A stretch of 64,000 bases of DNA, taken from contig JACKFB010000020.1 of assembly GCA_020632695.1 (NCBI GenBank), positions 1 to 64,000 of the forward strand, in the 5' to 3' direction. Made by a program: the position numbers and the translations under genes. This DNA comes from Deltaproteobacteria bacterium (GTDB lineage Bacteria; Myxococcota_A; UBA9042; PHBI01; JACKFB01). The notes beneath the pieces were generated by a model, which was not told the origin of the DNA, ran no database searches, and saw only the letters and a list, made by a program, of their open reading frames with translations. Shown piece by piece: positions 1-8,469 of this stretch. Position 1 is the stretch's first letter; the number at the start of each line of letters is the position of its first letter.

Positions 1-298
<298 letters not shown>

Positions 299-400
299 GG
301 TGGTCGGCCGGCCTGCCTGCTGCGGAAGCGGGGGACTCCGCGATGATGCGAGGCGCCGCCCCGTGAGTAAAGGCGCCTCCCGCGGCGCCGCTCGACCCGG

Positions 401-433
401 GGCTCCGGGGCCCGCTGGTCGGGTCCCGGAGCC
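401..433 (-). terminator. GC hairpin after the 443-1279 lipoprotein gene
   Basis: GGCTCCGGGGCCCG (401-414) pairs with CGGGTCCCGGAGCC (420-433), a 14-bp stem with one mismatch and a 5-base loop. It starts 9 bases after the minus-strand stop codon. No T-tract follows, so it may act as a hairpin-only terminator or an RNA 3'-end stabiliser. Confidence 0.5.
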
Positions 434-442
434 GTCGCCTCC

Positions 443-1279
443 TTACTTCAGCATGCTGCCCATCTTCATGAGCGGGTCGAGCTTGCCGTCCTTCTCGACC
501 TCGTCGAGGGCGGCGAGGACCTGCTCGAGGGTCTTCTTCGCCTGCTCCTTGTTCTTCGAGACCTGCTCCATCCCCGAGGCGACGCCGGTCTTCGCGCTGG
601 CGATCATGGGCTTCCACCCCTTGGACATCTCCTCGGGGATCCACTTGCCCTCGACCTTCACGAAGGTGCTCTTCTCGGTCTTCCCGTCGGCGGTGATCTC
701 GACCTCCGCCTTGTCGCCCTCGGTGCTGAGGGTCTTCGCGGTGACGCTGTCCAGCCGCTTCATGCCGCCGGCGTAGTCCTCGCCGCCGAACTTCTTGGCG
801 ACCTTGGTGCTGAAGGCCATGAACTTCTCGCCGTGGTCGCTGAGGAACTCGGCGAGCTGCAGCCCCTTCAGCTTGTCGTAGCTGGTGAGCCCGGAGTCCT
901 TCAGGATCCCGTGGAACTCCTTGACCAGCGCCACGACCTCCTTGAAGTCCACCGGCAGCGCCTTCACCATCTCGTTCTGGGCCAGCGCTTCGCCGTGCTT
1001 GTCGAGGATGGCCACGGTCTTGTCGATGATCTTCACCACCAGCTCGAAGAGCTCCGGGTCGACCTTCGAGGTGGCGTCGGTGACCAGCACCTGGACGTCG
1101 GCCTGGTAGCTGGCCGGGAGCATCGCGTAGACGTTGGCGGGCTTGTTGGCCTTGATGGCCTCGACGCCCTGGGTCACGACCTTGTCGGGTTCGGACGGCG
1201 CTTCGGGGGTCTTCTTGCAGCCGCTGGCCGCGAGGGTCAGCAGCAGGGCGCTCAGGCTGAGCAGGCGGACGGACTTCAT
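443..1279 (-). CDS. Lipoprotein of unknown function with helical C-terminus
   Basis: The product is a 278-residue exported lipoprotein. The signal MKSVRLLSLSALLLTLAASGC ends in the lipobox A-S-G-C, followed by KKTPEAP and a short Pro/Glu linker. The mature part is Lys/Glu/Val-rich and looks helical. The last 50 residues (around SKNKEQAKKTLEQV) form a likely amphipathic helix or short coiled coil. The ATG at 1279 has AGGAG 7 bases upstream, which decides it over upstream in-frame codons. No catalytic motif was seen and I do not recognise the family. It lies between two other lipoprotein genes on the same strand, with a hairpin just downstream. Confidence 0.8.
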   Translation of the reverse strand: MKSVRLLSLSALLLTLAASGCKKTPEAPSEPDKVVTQGVEAIKANKPANVYAMLPASYQADVQVLVTDATSKVDPELFELVVKIIDKTVAILDKHGEALAQNEMVKALPVDFKEVVALVKEFHGILKDSGLTSYDKLKGLQLAEFLSDHGEKFMAFSTKVAKKFGGEDYAGGMKRLDSVTAKTLSTEGDKAEVEITADGKTEKSTFVKVEGKWIPEEMSKGWKPMIASAKTGVASGMEQVSKNKEQAKKTLEQVLAALDEVEKDGKLDPLMKMGSMLK

Positions 1280-1395
1280 CGATCGCTCCTGGGGAGACGG
1301 GGTGGTGTTGCCCTCGTGGGGAATGGCCCACCCTCGCGCGAGCACCTCGCCTCGCGCAAGGGCACACGCGGGTCATTCGGTAGCCGGCCCCACCG

Positions 1396-2868
1396 TCAGG
1401 GGAAGCAGAACCCGCCGCCGGCGTTGCTGTACATCGCCCCCAGCGTGGTCACCTTCAGCGACGGCCACTCCACCGTGAACACGTCCCAGGTGCGGTTGAT
1501 GTGGTCCAGGTGCGTGGGGCCCCAGCTCTGGACGAGGGTGCCGTAGCTGAGGAGCTGGACGGTCGCGTTGGAGGCCTGCGGGAAGGAGCCGTCCCAGGTG
1601 TCGTCGTAGTAGTGGATGATGAACTTGTAGGTGCCGGGCTTCGGCTCCGAGATGTTGATGTTCTCCGGGCCGAAGCCGTCCACGTCGTCCACGTCCAGGA
1701 AGGGATCGTCGAGGATGTCGCCCTTGGTGCCCCAGTCCGGCTGCGGGTTGCCGAAGTAGCAGTCGGTCTGGCAATCCCAGAGCGAGCCGCCCGGCCAGAG
1801 CAGGTGCATGTCGACGTCGGTGGCGTCGGTGTCCCAGTTCAGGTTGATGTGCAGCCCGATCTCGGTCAGCGGCGGGGCGACGCCGAGGCCCGAGACGTCG
1901 AGCTGGAGCTGGGGCTCCTTGGGGTCGTCGGTGTGCAGCAGGAAGTAGCCCGAGTCCGGGCCGGCCAGCAGCGGAGCGTAGGCGACGTCGAGGACCACCG
2001 ACTGGCCCGGAGCGATGGCGTGCGGTAGCCCGGGCAGGTTGGTGATCTGGAACTCCGACGAGAGCGGGAAGAAGAGGAAGGAGGAGCGGGTGACCTGGGT
2101 CAGCGTGAGCGCCGTGCTGGTCGAGCAGTTCGTCAGCGTGGTCTGCAGGGTGGCGACCTTCCCGCGGGCCACCTGCCCGAAGTTCAGCGCCGAGGGCTGG
2201 AGCTGCGCGCAGGGCTGCGGGGTGTCGATGGTGCCCTTGACGTAGCTGCTGAGCGGCACCTCGAGCACGGGACGCTGCGGGTCGTTGGACTCGATGCGCA
2301 GGGCGCCGTCGGCCCCGTCGCCCTCGTTGAAGGCGACCCGGACGATGGTCTGCTTCTGCGGCGCCAGGACCTTCGGCAGCGGCGGCAGCAGGGCCAGCGA
2401 GAAGTCGGCCGAGCCGACGGTGGACAGCCCCGTGATGTGAAGCGGGGCGTCGCCGGTGTTGTAGAGCGTGAACTGCTTGATGAGGGTCGCCGCCTGGGGA
2501 GCGATGTAGGGGAAGGTGGATTGCGTCGGGTCGACGGCCAGCTCGGGCGCGCCGGGATCCGGTGGGCTGACGTCGGGGCTCGGCGCGTCGGCGTCGGCGA
2601 CGTCGGGCGCCGCGGCGTCCGGCGCGTCCGCTGGCGAGGACGCGTCTGCGCCGTCGGGGCCCGGGAGGTCGCCGGGACCGGGATCGGGCGCGATATCGCC
2701 GTCGGGCCCGGCGGCGGCGTCGGGGGTGGCGAAGCTGGCGTCGGCGAGCGCGGAGTCGGGCTCGCCGGTGCCGGTGTCCGCGACGCCCTCTGAGGAGGTG
2801 TCGGAGCAGCCCAGCAGGCCCAGCCCGCAAAGCGCGAGCGCAGCCAGGGCGGATGTTGCGAATCTCAT
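1396..2868 (-). CDS. Lipoprotein with ASH/choice-of-anchor-type domains and YfaP-like C-terminus
   Basis: This 490-residue exported protein starts MRFATSALAALALCGLGLLGC, with a good lipobox L-L-G-C at Cys21. Residues 22-107 are a disordered Asp/Ala/Pro linker. Two beta-sandwich units of the choice-of-anchor-D/ASH type follow (about 108-205 and 215-320), with the hallmark pattern of 'FTLYNTGDAPLHI' and 'LNFGQVARG'. The C-terminal 150 residues contain NWDTDATDVDMHLLWPGG, which resembles the YfaP/DUF2135 family. Such proteins are usually surface-exposed binding or structural proteins; no enzyme motif is seen. There is no clear ribosome-binding site, but a -35/-10 pair ends 6 bases before the ATG, so the mRNA may be leaderless. 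Confidence 0.8.
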   Translation of the reverse strand: MRFATSALAALALCGLGLLGCSDTSSEGVADTGTGEPDSALADASFATPDAAAGPDGDIAPDPGPGDLPGPDGADASSPADAPDAAAPDVADADAPSPDVSPPDPGAPELAVDPTQSTFPYIAPQAATLIKQFTLYNTGDAPLHITGLSTVGSADFSLALLPPLPKVLAPQKQTIVRVAFNEGDGADGALRIESNDPQRPVLEVPLSSYVKGTIDTPQPCAQLQPSALNFGQVARGKVATLQTTLTNCSTSTALTLTQVTRSSFLFFPLSSEFQITNLPGLPHAIAPGQSVVLDVAYAPLLAGPDSGYFLLHTDDPKEPQLQLDVSGLGVAPPLTEIGLHINLNWDTDATDVDMHLLWPGGSLWDCQTDCYFGNPQPDWGTKGDILDDPFLDVDDVDGFGPENINISEPKPGTYKFIIHYYDDTWDGSFPQASNATVQLLSYGTLVQSWGPTHLDHINRTWDVFTVEWPSLKVTTLGAMYSNAGGGFCFP

Positions 2869-2874
2869 GGCCCG

Positions 2875-2903
2875 ATGGTGCGCTCCGCGGTGGGCCGCAT
2901 CAA
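2875..2903 (-). promoter_or_regulatory. Predicted sigma70-type promoter of the 1396-2868 gene (leaderless)
   Basis: On the minus strand, TTGATG (2903-2898), a 17-base spacer and CACCAT (2880-2875) precede the ATG at 2868 by only 6 bases. Transcription would begin at or next to the start codon. Confidence 0.4.
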
Positions 2904-2947
2904 GCGGTCTTCCGGCGCGTGCGACACCCCGGGGGGCGGCGCGCGGG

Positions 2948-4252
2948 TCAGGCGCCCAGGTCGAAGTGCCGCAGGCGGGCGAGATCCCGGGCCAGCTCGG
3001 CGCGGAACTCGGGCGCGGCGATGGAGATGAGCGCCTCACCACGCGCTCGCAGCGACTTGCCGTGCAGATCGACGGCGCCGTGCTCGGTCACGACCCAGTG
3101 GACGTGGCCGCGCGTGGTCACCACCCCGGAGCCGGGCGCGAGCTCGGCGGTGATCCGCGAGACCGTTCCACCGCTCGCCGTGGCGGGCAGGGCGATGATG
3201 GGCAGGCCGCCCTCGGAGAGCGCGGCGCCGCGGATGAAGTCCATCTGGCCGCCGATGCCGGAGAAGATGCGGTGCCCGATCGAGTCGGCGCAGACCTGGC
3301 CGGTGAGATCCACCGAGAGCGCGCTGTTGATGGCCACGACGCGCTGGTTCTTGCGGATGAGCGCCGTGTCGTTGGTGCGGTCGCAGGGGTGGAACTCGAC
3401 CGCCGGGTTGTCGTCGACGAAGTCGAAGAGGCGGCGGCTGCCGGCCACGAAGGAGGTGACGGTGCGGCCGCAGTGCACCCGCTTCAGGGTGTTGTTGACC
3501 ACGCCCGCCTCCATCAGCTCGATGAGGCCGTCGGAGAACATCTCCGTGTGGACGCCGAGGTCGGTGTGGTCGTGGAGGCCCTCGAGGACCGCGTCCGGGA
3601 TGCCGCCGATCCCCATCTGGAGGGTGGCGCCGTTGGGGACCAGGGCGGCGACCTGGGCGCCGATGCGGCGGTGCACATCGGAGAGCGCCGGGCGGCGCAT
3701 CTCGTGGAGCGGGCGGTCGGTGAGGGTGAACGCGGTCACCCGAGAGAGCGGGACGGTGGTGTGCCCGTGGGTGCGCGGCATGCGGGTGTTGATCTCCGCC
3801 AGCACGATGGGGGCCGAGCGGGAGGCGGCGAGGGCGGCGTCGACGCTGGGGCCCAGGGTGCAGAGGCCGTGGCGATCGGGCGGCGAGAGCTGGAGCAGCG
3901 CGACGTCCAGCGGGATGCGGCGGCTGGTGAAGAGGGCGGGGATGTCGGAGAGGAAGACCGGGATGAAGTCGGCGTGTCCGCGGGCGACCGGCTCGCGCAG
4001 GCCGGGGCCGGTGAAGAGGGAGTACGAGGTGATGCGGCCTCGGTGCTCGGGCTCGGCGAGAGGGAAGGGGCCCGAGAGGTGGAGGTGGTAGAGCGCCACC
4101 CGCTCGAGGTCGGCGCGGGCGGCCAGGGCCTCGAGCAGGGGCGTGGGCGTCGCGGCGGCGCCGTGGACGAAGATGCGGTGGCCGCTCGCCACGCGGGCGA
4201 CGACATCAGCGGGTGACCGGGCGCGCGAACGCCAGCCGGGATCCAGAGCCAT
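2948..4252 (-). CDS. Acetyl-CoA hydrolase/transferase family protein (4-hydroxybutyrate CoA-transferase-like)
   Basis: This 434-residue cytoplasmic class I CoA-transferase is close to the usual length for the family. The CoA-site loop GIGGIPDAV lies at 214-222, and the segment HTEMFSDG carries the probable catalytic Glu237, equivalent to the glutamate that forms the glutamyl-CoA intermediate. The family moves CoA between acetyl-CoA and short acids such as 4-hydroxybutyrate or succinate, or hydrolyses acetyl-CoA; the exact substrate cannot be read from the sequence. The ATG at 4252 follows GGGAG by 9 bases. A TTGACG -35-like box lies at 4315-4310 without a convincing -10. The gene is transcribed away from the outer-membrane candidate at 4513. 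Confidence 0.88.
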   Translation of the reverse strand: MALDPGWRSRARSPADVVARVASGHRIFVHGAAATPTPLLEALAARADLERVALYHLHLSGPFPLAEPEHRGRITSYSLFTGPGLREPVARGHADFIPVFLSDIPALFTSRRIPLDVALLQLSPPDRHGLCTLGPSVDAALAASRSAPIVLAEINTRMPRTHGHTTVPLSRVTAFTLTDRPLHEMRRPALSDVHRRIGAQVAALVPNGATLQMGIGGIPDAVLEGLHDHTDLGVHTEMFSDGLIELMEAGVVNNTLKRVHCGRTVTSFVAGSRRLFDFVDDNPAVEFHPCDRTNDTALIRKNQRVVAINSALSVDLTGQVCADSIGHRIFSGIGGQMDFIRGAALSEGGLPIIALPATASGGTVSRITAELAPGSGVVTTRGHVHWVVTEHGAVDLHGKSLRARGEALISIAAPEFRAELARDLARLRHFDLGA

Positions 4253-4326
4253 GAACGGTGCTCCCTGCCGTGGTTGCTGCCGCGACAACTGCCTGGGCGA
4301 GCGGTGGCTCGTCAAGGACGGAGCGC

Positions 4327-4382
4327 CGCGCCGCTGGTCGGACGACGCGTCGCGCCGCTGGTCGGACGACGCGTCGCGCCGG
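4327..4382. repeat. 24-bp tandem repeat in a divergent intergenic region
   Basis: The unit CGCCGCTGGTCGGACGACGCGT occurs about 2.3 times with a 24-base period, and each copy contains the palindrome GACGCGTC. It sits in the 260-base gap between the CoA-transferase start (4252) and the exported protein start (4513). It may be a tandem operator. Nothing else is evident in this gap. Confidence 0.75.
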
Positions 4383-4512
4383 GGGCCGCGCGCGTCGACC
4401 CAGCGCGGGGATGCCGGGTCGCGCTGCCCCCGAATCGGCCCGCGCCTCGATCAAGGGGCCGCCGGGGGGACAACCAAGGAGATGTCGCTCGCTGCTCGAA
4501 GGAGGGTCGCCC

Positions 4513-5793
4513 ATGCTCCGCCCGCTCACCTGCCTCGTCGCCGCGGGGTTGCTCGCGACCGCCGCCATGGCGCGCGCGGCCGAGCCCTTCGAGGTCAACG
4601 TGGCCAACGGGCCCAGCGCCGGCGGCCAGAGCCTCACCGCGCTGGTGGACTCGCTCCTGGCCGGCGACGGCGACTTCGCTTCGGTGGGCGGGCGCAGCTC
4701 GTACTCGGCCTCGCTCTCCTATCTCGGGATCGAGGACGCGATCCTCGTCAGCTCGTCGGGCTCCGGGCGATCGGTGACCGTGACCATCCCGTCGACCGGG
4801 TACGCCAGGACCTTCACCGGCACCGACGCAGACGACGTGGCGGCCCAGGTGCAGACCTGGCTGACCGAGTCGGGCTCGGCGGAGCTGAGCCGCTTCCAGG
4901 CCGCGGTGAACGCCCGCAGCCGGGTGGCGCTGCTCGACGGCAACCCGCGCTCCACCGCGGCGCTCCTGGCGCGCGGCGCGATGCTGCGCTACGGCAGCGA
5001 CCCCAGCATCGGTGGCGCTGGGCTGTCGCCGCCGTCCGCCGCCGCGCCACCGGGTCCGCGCACCGCGACCTCGCTGGAGGTGGCCGACTGGCGGGCCTTC
5101 GCGCTGCGGCTCGACGCCTGGGACCAGCACCTGCGCACCGAAGGGCTCGACGGCCTTCGGGCCAGCGGCGGGACCCTGACCCTGGGGGGCCACTTCAGCG
5201 ACCGCGTCGGCCTCTCGGTCGCCTTCACCGGGCAGCTCCGCCACGCCGCAGGCGCCCGCTTCTACGACGTGGGCGGTGAGCTGGCCGTCCCGCTGGTCCC
5301 CGTGGCCCACCCGGCGGGGAGTCCCTGGCGCTGGACCCTCACGCCCTTCCTGCAGGCGGGCTTCGGCCTGTCCATCGACGCCGCCGCGGGCGGTCTGCTG
5401 GTGGGGGGCGGCGTGGTCCAGCGCCTCGGCCTGCGCGTGCGCAGCGTCGAGCTGGGCTACGCCACCGAGCTTGCCTTCTACGGCGGCGTGCCGCTGACCC
5501 AGGTGCGCGGCTACGACTTCGACACGCGCGTCCGGCGCCTGGTGGTCGCCCACTCCGTCGGCGCCGCCTGGCGCGTCCACCGCGCGGTGGTGCTCGACGC
5601 GGGCGTGGGCACGACGCGCCTGGCCGTGGACGACGCAGCGGTCCCCCGGTGGTTCACTCCCACGGTGGGCCTGGGCTTCCGAGCCGGCGAGCGGCTCCGC
5701 GCCCGGGTGGCCTGGCAGGCGGACCTGGCGCCGGGCTACACCTCCCACGGCGTCGCGCTCGAGCTGAACCTGCTGGCCGGCCCCGAGGGCTGA
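4513..5793 (+). CDS. Exported protein, probable outer-membrane beta-barrel C-terminus
   Basis: This 426-residue protein has a Sec signal, MLRPLTCLVAAGLLATAA..ARA-AEP. Residues 25-150 are a small alpha/beta region without a recognised fold. From about 190 to the end, strands of alternating hydrophobic and polar residues, with Gly and aromatic residues (LTLGGHFSDRVGLSVAFTGQ; FTPTVGLGFRAGERLRARVAW), suggest an outer-membrane beta-barrel ending ALELNLLAGPEG. The ATG at 4513 has GGAGGG 6 bases upstream. The gene stands alone, and a strong hairpin begins 9 bases after its stop. The barrel call is from pattern only; a soluble beta-rich periplasmic protein is possible. Confidence 0.75.
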   Translation: MLRPLTCLVAAGLLATAAMARAAEPFEVNVANGPSAGGQSLTALVDSLLAGDGDFASVGGRSSYSASLSYLGIEDAILVSSSGSGRSVTVTIPSTGYARTFTGTDADDVAAQVQTWLTESGSAELSRFQAAVNARSRVALLDGNPRSTAALLARGAMLRYGSDPSIGGAGLSPPSAAAPPGPRTATSLEVADWRAFALRLDAWDQHLRTEGLDGLRASGGTLTLGGHFSDRVGLSVAFTGQLRHAAGARFYDVGGELAVPLVPVAHPAGSPWRWTLTPFLQAGFGLSIDAAAGGLLVGGGVVQRLGLRVRSVELGYATELAFYGGVPLTQVRGYDFDTRVRRLVVAHSVGAAWRVHRAVVLDAGVGTTRLAVDDAAVPRWFTPTVGLGFRAGERLRARVAWQADLAPGYTSHGVALELNLLAGPEG

Positions 5794-5802
5794 CCCGGGC
5801 AC

Positions 5803-5845
5803 GGCGCCGGGATCGCGAGCGCCGGGCGCCCGCGATCCCGGCGCC
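5803..5845. terminator. Bidirectional GC-rich terminator hairpin between convergent genes
   Basis: GGCGCCGGGATCGCG (5803-5817) and its exact complement (5831-5845) form a perfect 15-bp stem with a 13-base loop. It lies between the stop of the 4513-5793 gene (9 bases away) and the stop of HU (24 bases away). No U-tract is present on either strand. Confidence 0.65.
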
Positions 5846-5869
5846 CGACACCCGCGTCCGGCGTGCCGC

Positions 5870-6163
5870 TCAGCGGACCACGCGCTCCTTGAGGCCCTTC
5901 GCCGGCCGGAACACCGGGTAGGTGCGCGCCCCGATGGTGATCTCCGCGCCGGTGGCCGGGTTGCGGCCCTTGCGGGCGCTGCGGCTCTTGGTGGCGAAGG
6001 TGCCGAAGCCGGCGAGCTGGACCTTCTCACCGGCGTCGAGCGCGGTGGCGATGATGCCGTGGCCGGAGCGGCTGTCGAAGATCGCGTTGACGAGCTCCAG
6101 GGCCTTCGCCTTGGAGATGTCGGACTTCTTGGCGAGCTTGTCGGCGAGCTCTTTCTTGGTCAT
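5870..6163 (-). CDS. hup: HU family DNA-binding protein
   Basis: This 97-residue nucleoid protein is the typical HU length. It starts MTKKELADKLAKKSDISKAKA (dimerisation helices). It continues with GEKVQLAGFGTFATKSR and the DNA-clamping arm RKGRNPATGAEITI, and ends FRPAKGLKERV. The arm Pro that intercalates into DNA is present (RNPATG). HU binds and bends DNA with little sequence preference and compacts the chromosome. The ATG at 6163 follows GAGGAC. A likely promoter lies about 190 bases upstream, so the 5' leader is unusually long. No IHF-like features or partner gene are seen. Confidence 0.95.
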   Translation of the reverse strand: MTKKELADKLAKKSDISKAKALELVNAIFDSRSGHGIIATALDAGEKVQLAGFGTFATKSRSARKGRNPATGAEITIGARTYPVFRPAKGLKERVVR

Positions 6164-6354
6164 GGGACGTCCTCGGGGCGATGGAAGGGGCAGGGCCTCG
6201 GCGAAGCGGGCCGGGCGCCTCGACCGCTGTGAGCGGCGACGAGCTCGTCGCTGCGGTGCGGTCGCGCCACCTCGGTCCGCGGCTGCGGGGACCCGGTGCG
6301 GTGCCTTCGGTTTCAACTTCTCGCGTCGTCGGCGGGCACCCGCCCGCCGCAGCG

Positions 6355-6383
6355 TGGATAGGCGAGGCCGGATCGGAGGACAA
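6355..6383 (-). promoter_or_regulatory. Predicted promoter of HU gene with long 5' leader
   Basis: On the minus strand, TTGTCC (6383-6378), a 17-base spacer and TATCCA (6360-6355) lie about 190 bases before the HU start. The 383-base gap between 6163 and 6547 otherwise holds only the leader and the -10 box of the ABC permease gene. Confidence 0.4.
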
Positions 6384-6530
6384 GTCCCGCGTTGCAATTC
6401 GAACGATGACTTTGTGACGCGGAGGCCAACGCGCGCCAGCGCTCGGCGCATGGGTGCGACGCGGTGCGCGCGGGCGGGACCAGGCCGAGATCCGCGGCCG
6501 CCAGCAGGCGCTGCGCACCGGATCGCTTCG

Positions 6531-6539
6531 TGTTATGAG
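6531..6539 (+). promoter_or_regulatory. Extended -10 element before ABC permease gene
   Basis: TGT-TATGAG matches an extended -10 (TGn-TATnAT) and ends 7 bases before the ATG at 6547. No good -35 is present. The spacing implies a leaderless transcript. Confidence 0.35.
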
Positions 6540-6546
6540 ATCCCCC

Positions 6547-7380
6547 ATGAGCACCCGCGCCCTCCGCGTCGTCGCCAGCTACGAGGTCGAGCGGCTGGTC
6601 CGCAGCCCGCACGGGGCGGCCGTGCTGCTGCTCTTCGTGACGCTCTACGGCTGGGCGGCCTGGTCGCTGCGACGGATCGCGGAGACCTTCCCGGTGGCCA
6701 ACCTCGGCCAGGACAGCGAGTTCGCCGCGGCGGTCTCGCGCTTCGTCGCCCAGGCCGCCGGCCTGAAGGACGACGCGCTCTCGGGCCTGCTGCGCGACCA
6801 CCCGCCGCTGCTGGTCGCCATCTTCGCGCTCTCCGTCATGCTGACGCCGCTTCTGGCCATCCTGCTCTCGAGCGACCAGACCGCCACCGACATCCGCACG
6901 CGGCACCTGCGCTTCCTGCTCTTGCGCACCGATCGCCTCTCGCTCTATCTCGGCCGCTTCGCCGGCAGCCTGGCGGCCTTCGCCATCGCCCAGGCGGTGG
7001 CGGTCGCCGCCGTGGTCATCGCCATCTCGCCTGCCCGGGTCGGCGGCACCGAGGGCTTCCTCTATCTGTTCCGCGGCTACGTCACGGTGCTCCTCCTGGC
7101 GGCGCCTTGCGTGGCGCTGATGGCTGCCCTCGACGCCCTGTCGGCCCAGGCCACCCGCGCCCTGATGCTGGCGCTGCTCCTCTGGGTGGCGCTGGCCATC
7201 GCGGTGGCCGCGGCCGGCCCCGACTTCCAGTTCCTCGACTACGGCTTCCCGACCGCCGGCAAGTACCGGGTCCTCGCCGACCGCGCGTCGGACATGGCTC
7301 CGACCCTGGCCTTCCAGGCGATCTACGCCGCCGCGGCCCTGGCGCTGGGCTTCGTGCGCTTCCGCCGGCGGGACCTGTGA
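6547..7380 (+). CDS. ABC-2 type transporter permease subunit
   Basis: This 277-residue integral membrane protein has about six hydrophobic segments, including GAAVLLLFVTLYGWAAW, a stretch after LLVAIFALSVMLTPL, and AIAVAAAGPDF. Its short loops are typical of ABC-2 permeases of the NosY/export type. The conserved cytoplasmic motif LSSDQTATDIRTRHLRFLLLR (often SxExxxxTl in relatives) follows the second helix. It probably forms the membrane pore for the ATPase encoded next, whose start codon overlaps its stop by four bases (GTGA). The substrate is unknown. The ATG at 6547 lacks a good ribosome-binding site; an in-frame ATG at 6535 is an alternative. Confidence 0.85.
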   Translation: MSTRALRVVASYEVERLVRSPHGAAVLLLFVTLYGWAAWSLRRIAETFPVANLGQDSEFAAAVSRFVAQAAGLKDDALSGLLRDHPPLLVAIFALSVMLTPLLAILLSSDQTATDIRTRHLRFLLLRTDRLSLYLGRFAGSLAAFAIAQAVAVAAVVIAISPARVGGTEGFLYLFRGYVTVLLLAAPCVALMAALDALSAQATRALMLALLLWVALAIAVAAAGPDFQFLDYGFPTAGKYRVLADRASDMAPTLAFQAIYAAAALALGFVRFRRRDL

Positions 7381-8324
7381 GCGCCGACGAGCCCATCGTC
7401 GAGCTGAGCGGAGTGGTCAAGCGCTTCGGCTCCCTGGAGGCCCTCGGCGGGGTGGACCTGACGCTGCGCCCCGGTCGCATCCTTGGCCTGGTCGGACCCA
7501 ACGGCGCCGGCAAGACCACCCTCTTCTCGGTGCTGTGCGGCTTCTTGCGCCCCGACGCCGGCACGGTGCGGCTGGCCGGGCGCCCGGTGGACACCGCGCA
7601 CCCGCCGCCACCGGGGACCGTGGGCCTGCTGCCCCAGGACGCCACCTTCCGAGCCCACATGCCGGTGGGCCGCCAGCTCACCCACTACGCCGAGCTGGCC
7701 GGCATGTCGCGGGCCGCGGCCGAGGCCGACGCGCGCGCGGCGATGGAGCGGGTCGGGCTGGCCGCCTCGTGGTCGAGCCGGCCCCGGGCGCTGTCGCACG
7801 GCATGGCCAAGCGGGTCGCCATCGCCCAGGCGATCCTCGGCGATCCGCGCCTCGTCATCCTGGACGAGCCCACCGCCGGCCTCGATCCCCACGCCGCCCG
7901 GGAGCTGAAGACGGTGCTGCGCGTGCTGCGCGAGGGGCGGACGATCATCGTCTCCAGCCACAACCTCGGCGAGATCGAGGACCTCTGCCACGAGGTGGCG
8001 ATCCTGCATCGCGGGCGCATCGTCCGGCACGACTCGGTGGTCGAGCTGGTGGGCGCGGCGGCCGAGATCGGGCTGCGGCTCGCCTTGCCGCCCGACCAGG
8101 CACAGATCCAGTCCATACGGCGGCTGGAGCTGGTGACCGACGTGCGCTGGGACCCGTCGGCGGAGCGGCTGCGCGTGCACTTCGATCCCACGCGCCAGCG
8201 CCCCGACGAGGCCTGCCGCGATCTGGTGGCCCACCTGGTGGAGGCCCGGATCCCCTTCGTCGAGCTGCAGCTCGGCAAGAGCCTGGAGGAGCGCTTCATC
8301 GAGGAGACCGGCCCCGCCGCCTGA
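7377..8324 (+). CDS. ABC transporter ATP-binding protein
   Basis: This 315-residue cytoplasmic ATPase has Walker A GPNGAGKTT near residue 40 and a Q-loop in GLLPQDATF. The signature is degenerate (LSHGMAKRVAIAQ instead of LSGGQ), followed by Walker B LVILDEPTAGLDP and the H-switch IVSSHNL. The last 100 residues (after VVELVGAAAEIGLR) form a C-terminal extension as in NosF/CcmA-like exporters. It starts at a GTG overlapping the permease stop, so the two are translationally coupled and form one exporter. The LSHGM signature is found in some drug/nitrous-oxide-type exporters, so activity is likely retained. Confidence 0.9.
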   Translation: MSADEPIVELSGVVKRFGSLEALGGVDLTLRPGRILGLVGPNGAGKTTLFSVLCGFLRPDAGTVRLAGRPVDTAHPPPPGTVGLLPQDATFRAHMPVGRQLTHYAELAGMSRAAAEADARAAMERVGLAASWSSRPRALSHGMAKRVAIAQAILGDPRLVILDEPTAGLDPHAARELKTVLRVLREGRTIIVSSHNLGEIEDLCHEVAILHRGRIVRHDSVVELVGAAAEIGLRLALPPDQAQIQSIRRLELVTDVRWDPSAERLRVHFDPTRQRPDEACRDLVAHLVEARIPFVELQLGKSLEERFIEETGPAA

Positions 8325-8390
8325 CCCTCGAGCGCGCGTCCAGCGTCGCGGCGGGGCAGGTGTGGGGCAGGGGTCGGATCGGCCCGGGCG

Positions 8391-8420
8391 TTGACGCCGT
8401 CTTCGCCGACGCGCGACCAT
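8391..8420 (+). promoter_or_regulatory. Predicted promoter of PQQ-propeller/Usp operon
   Basis: TTGACG (8391-8396), an 18-base spacer and GACCAT (8415-8420). Transcription would start about 45 bases before the ATG at 8470. Confidence 0.35.
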
Positions 8421-8469
8421 CCTCGCTGTTCCCCTCTCCCTCGCCAGCCTGCGTGCCCACGAGCCACTG

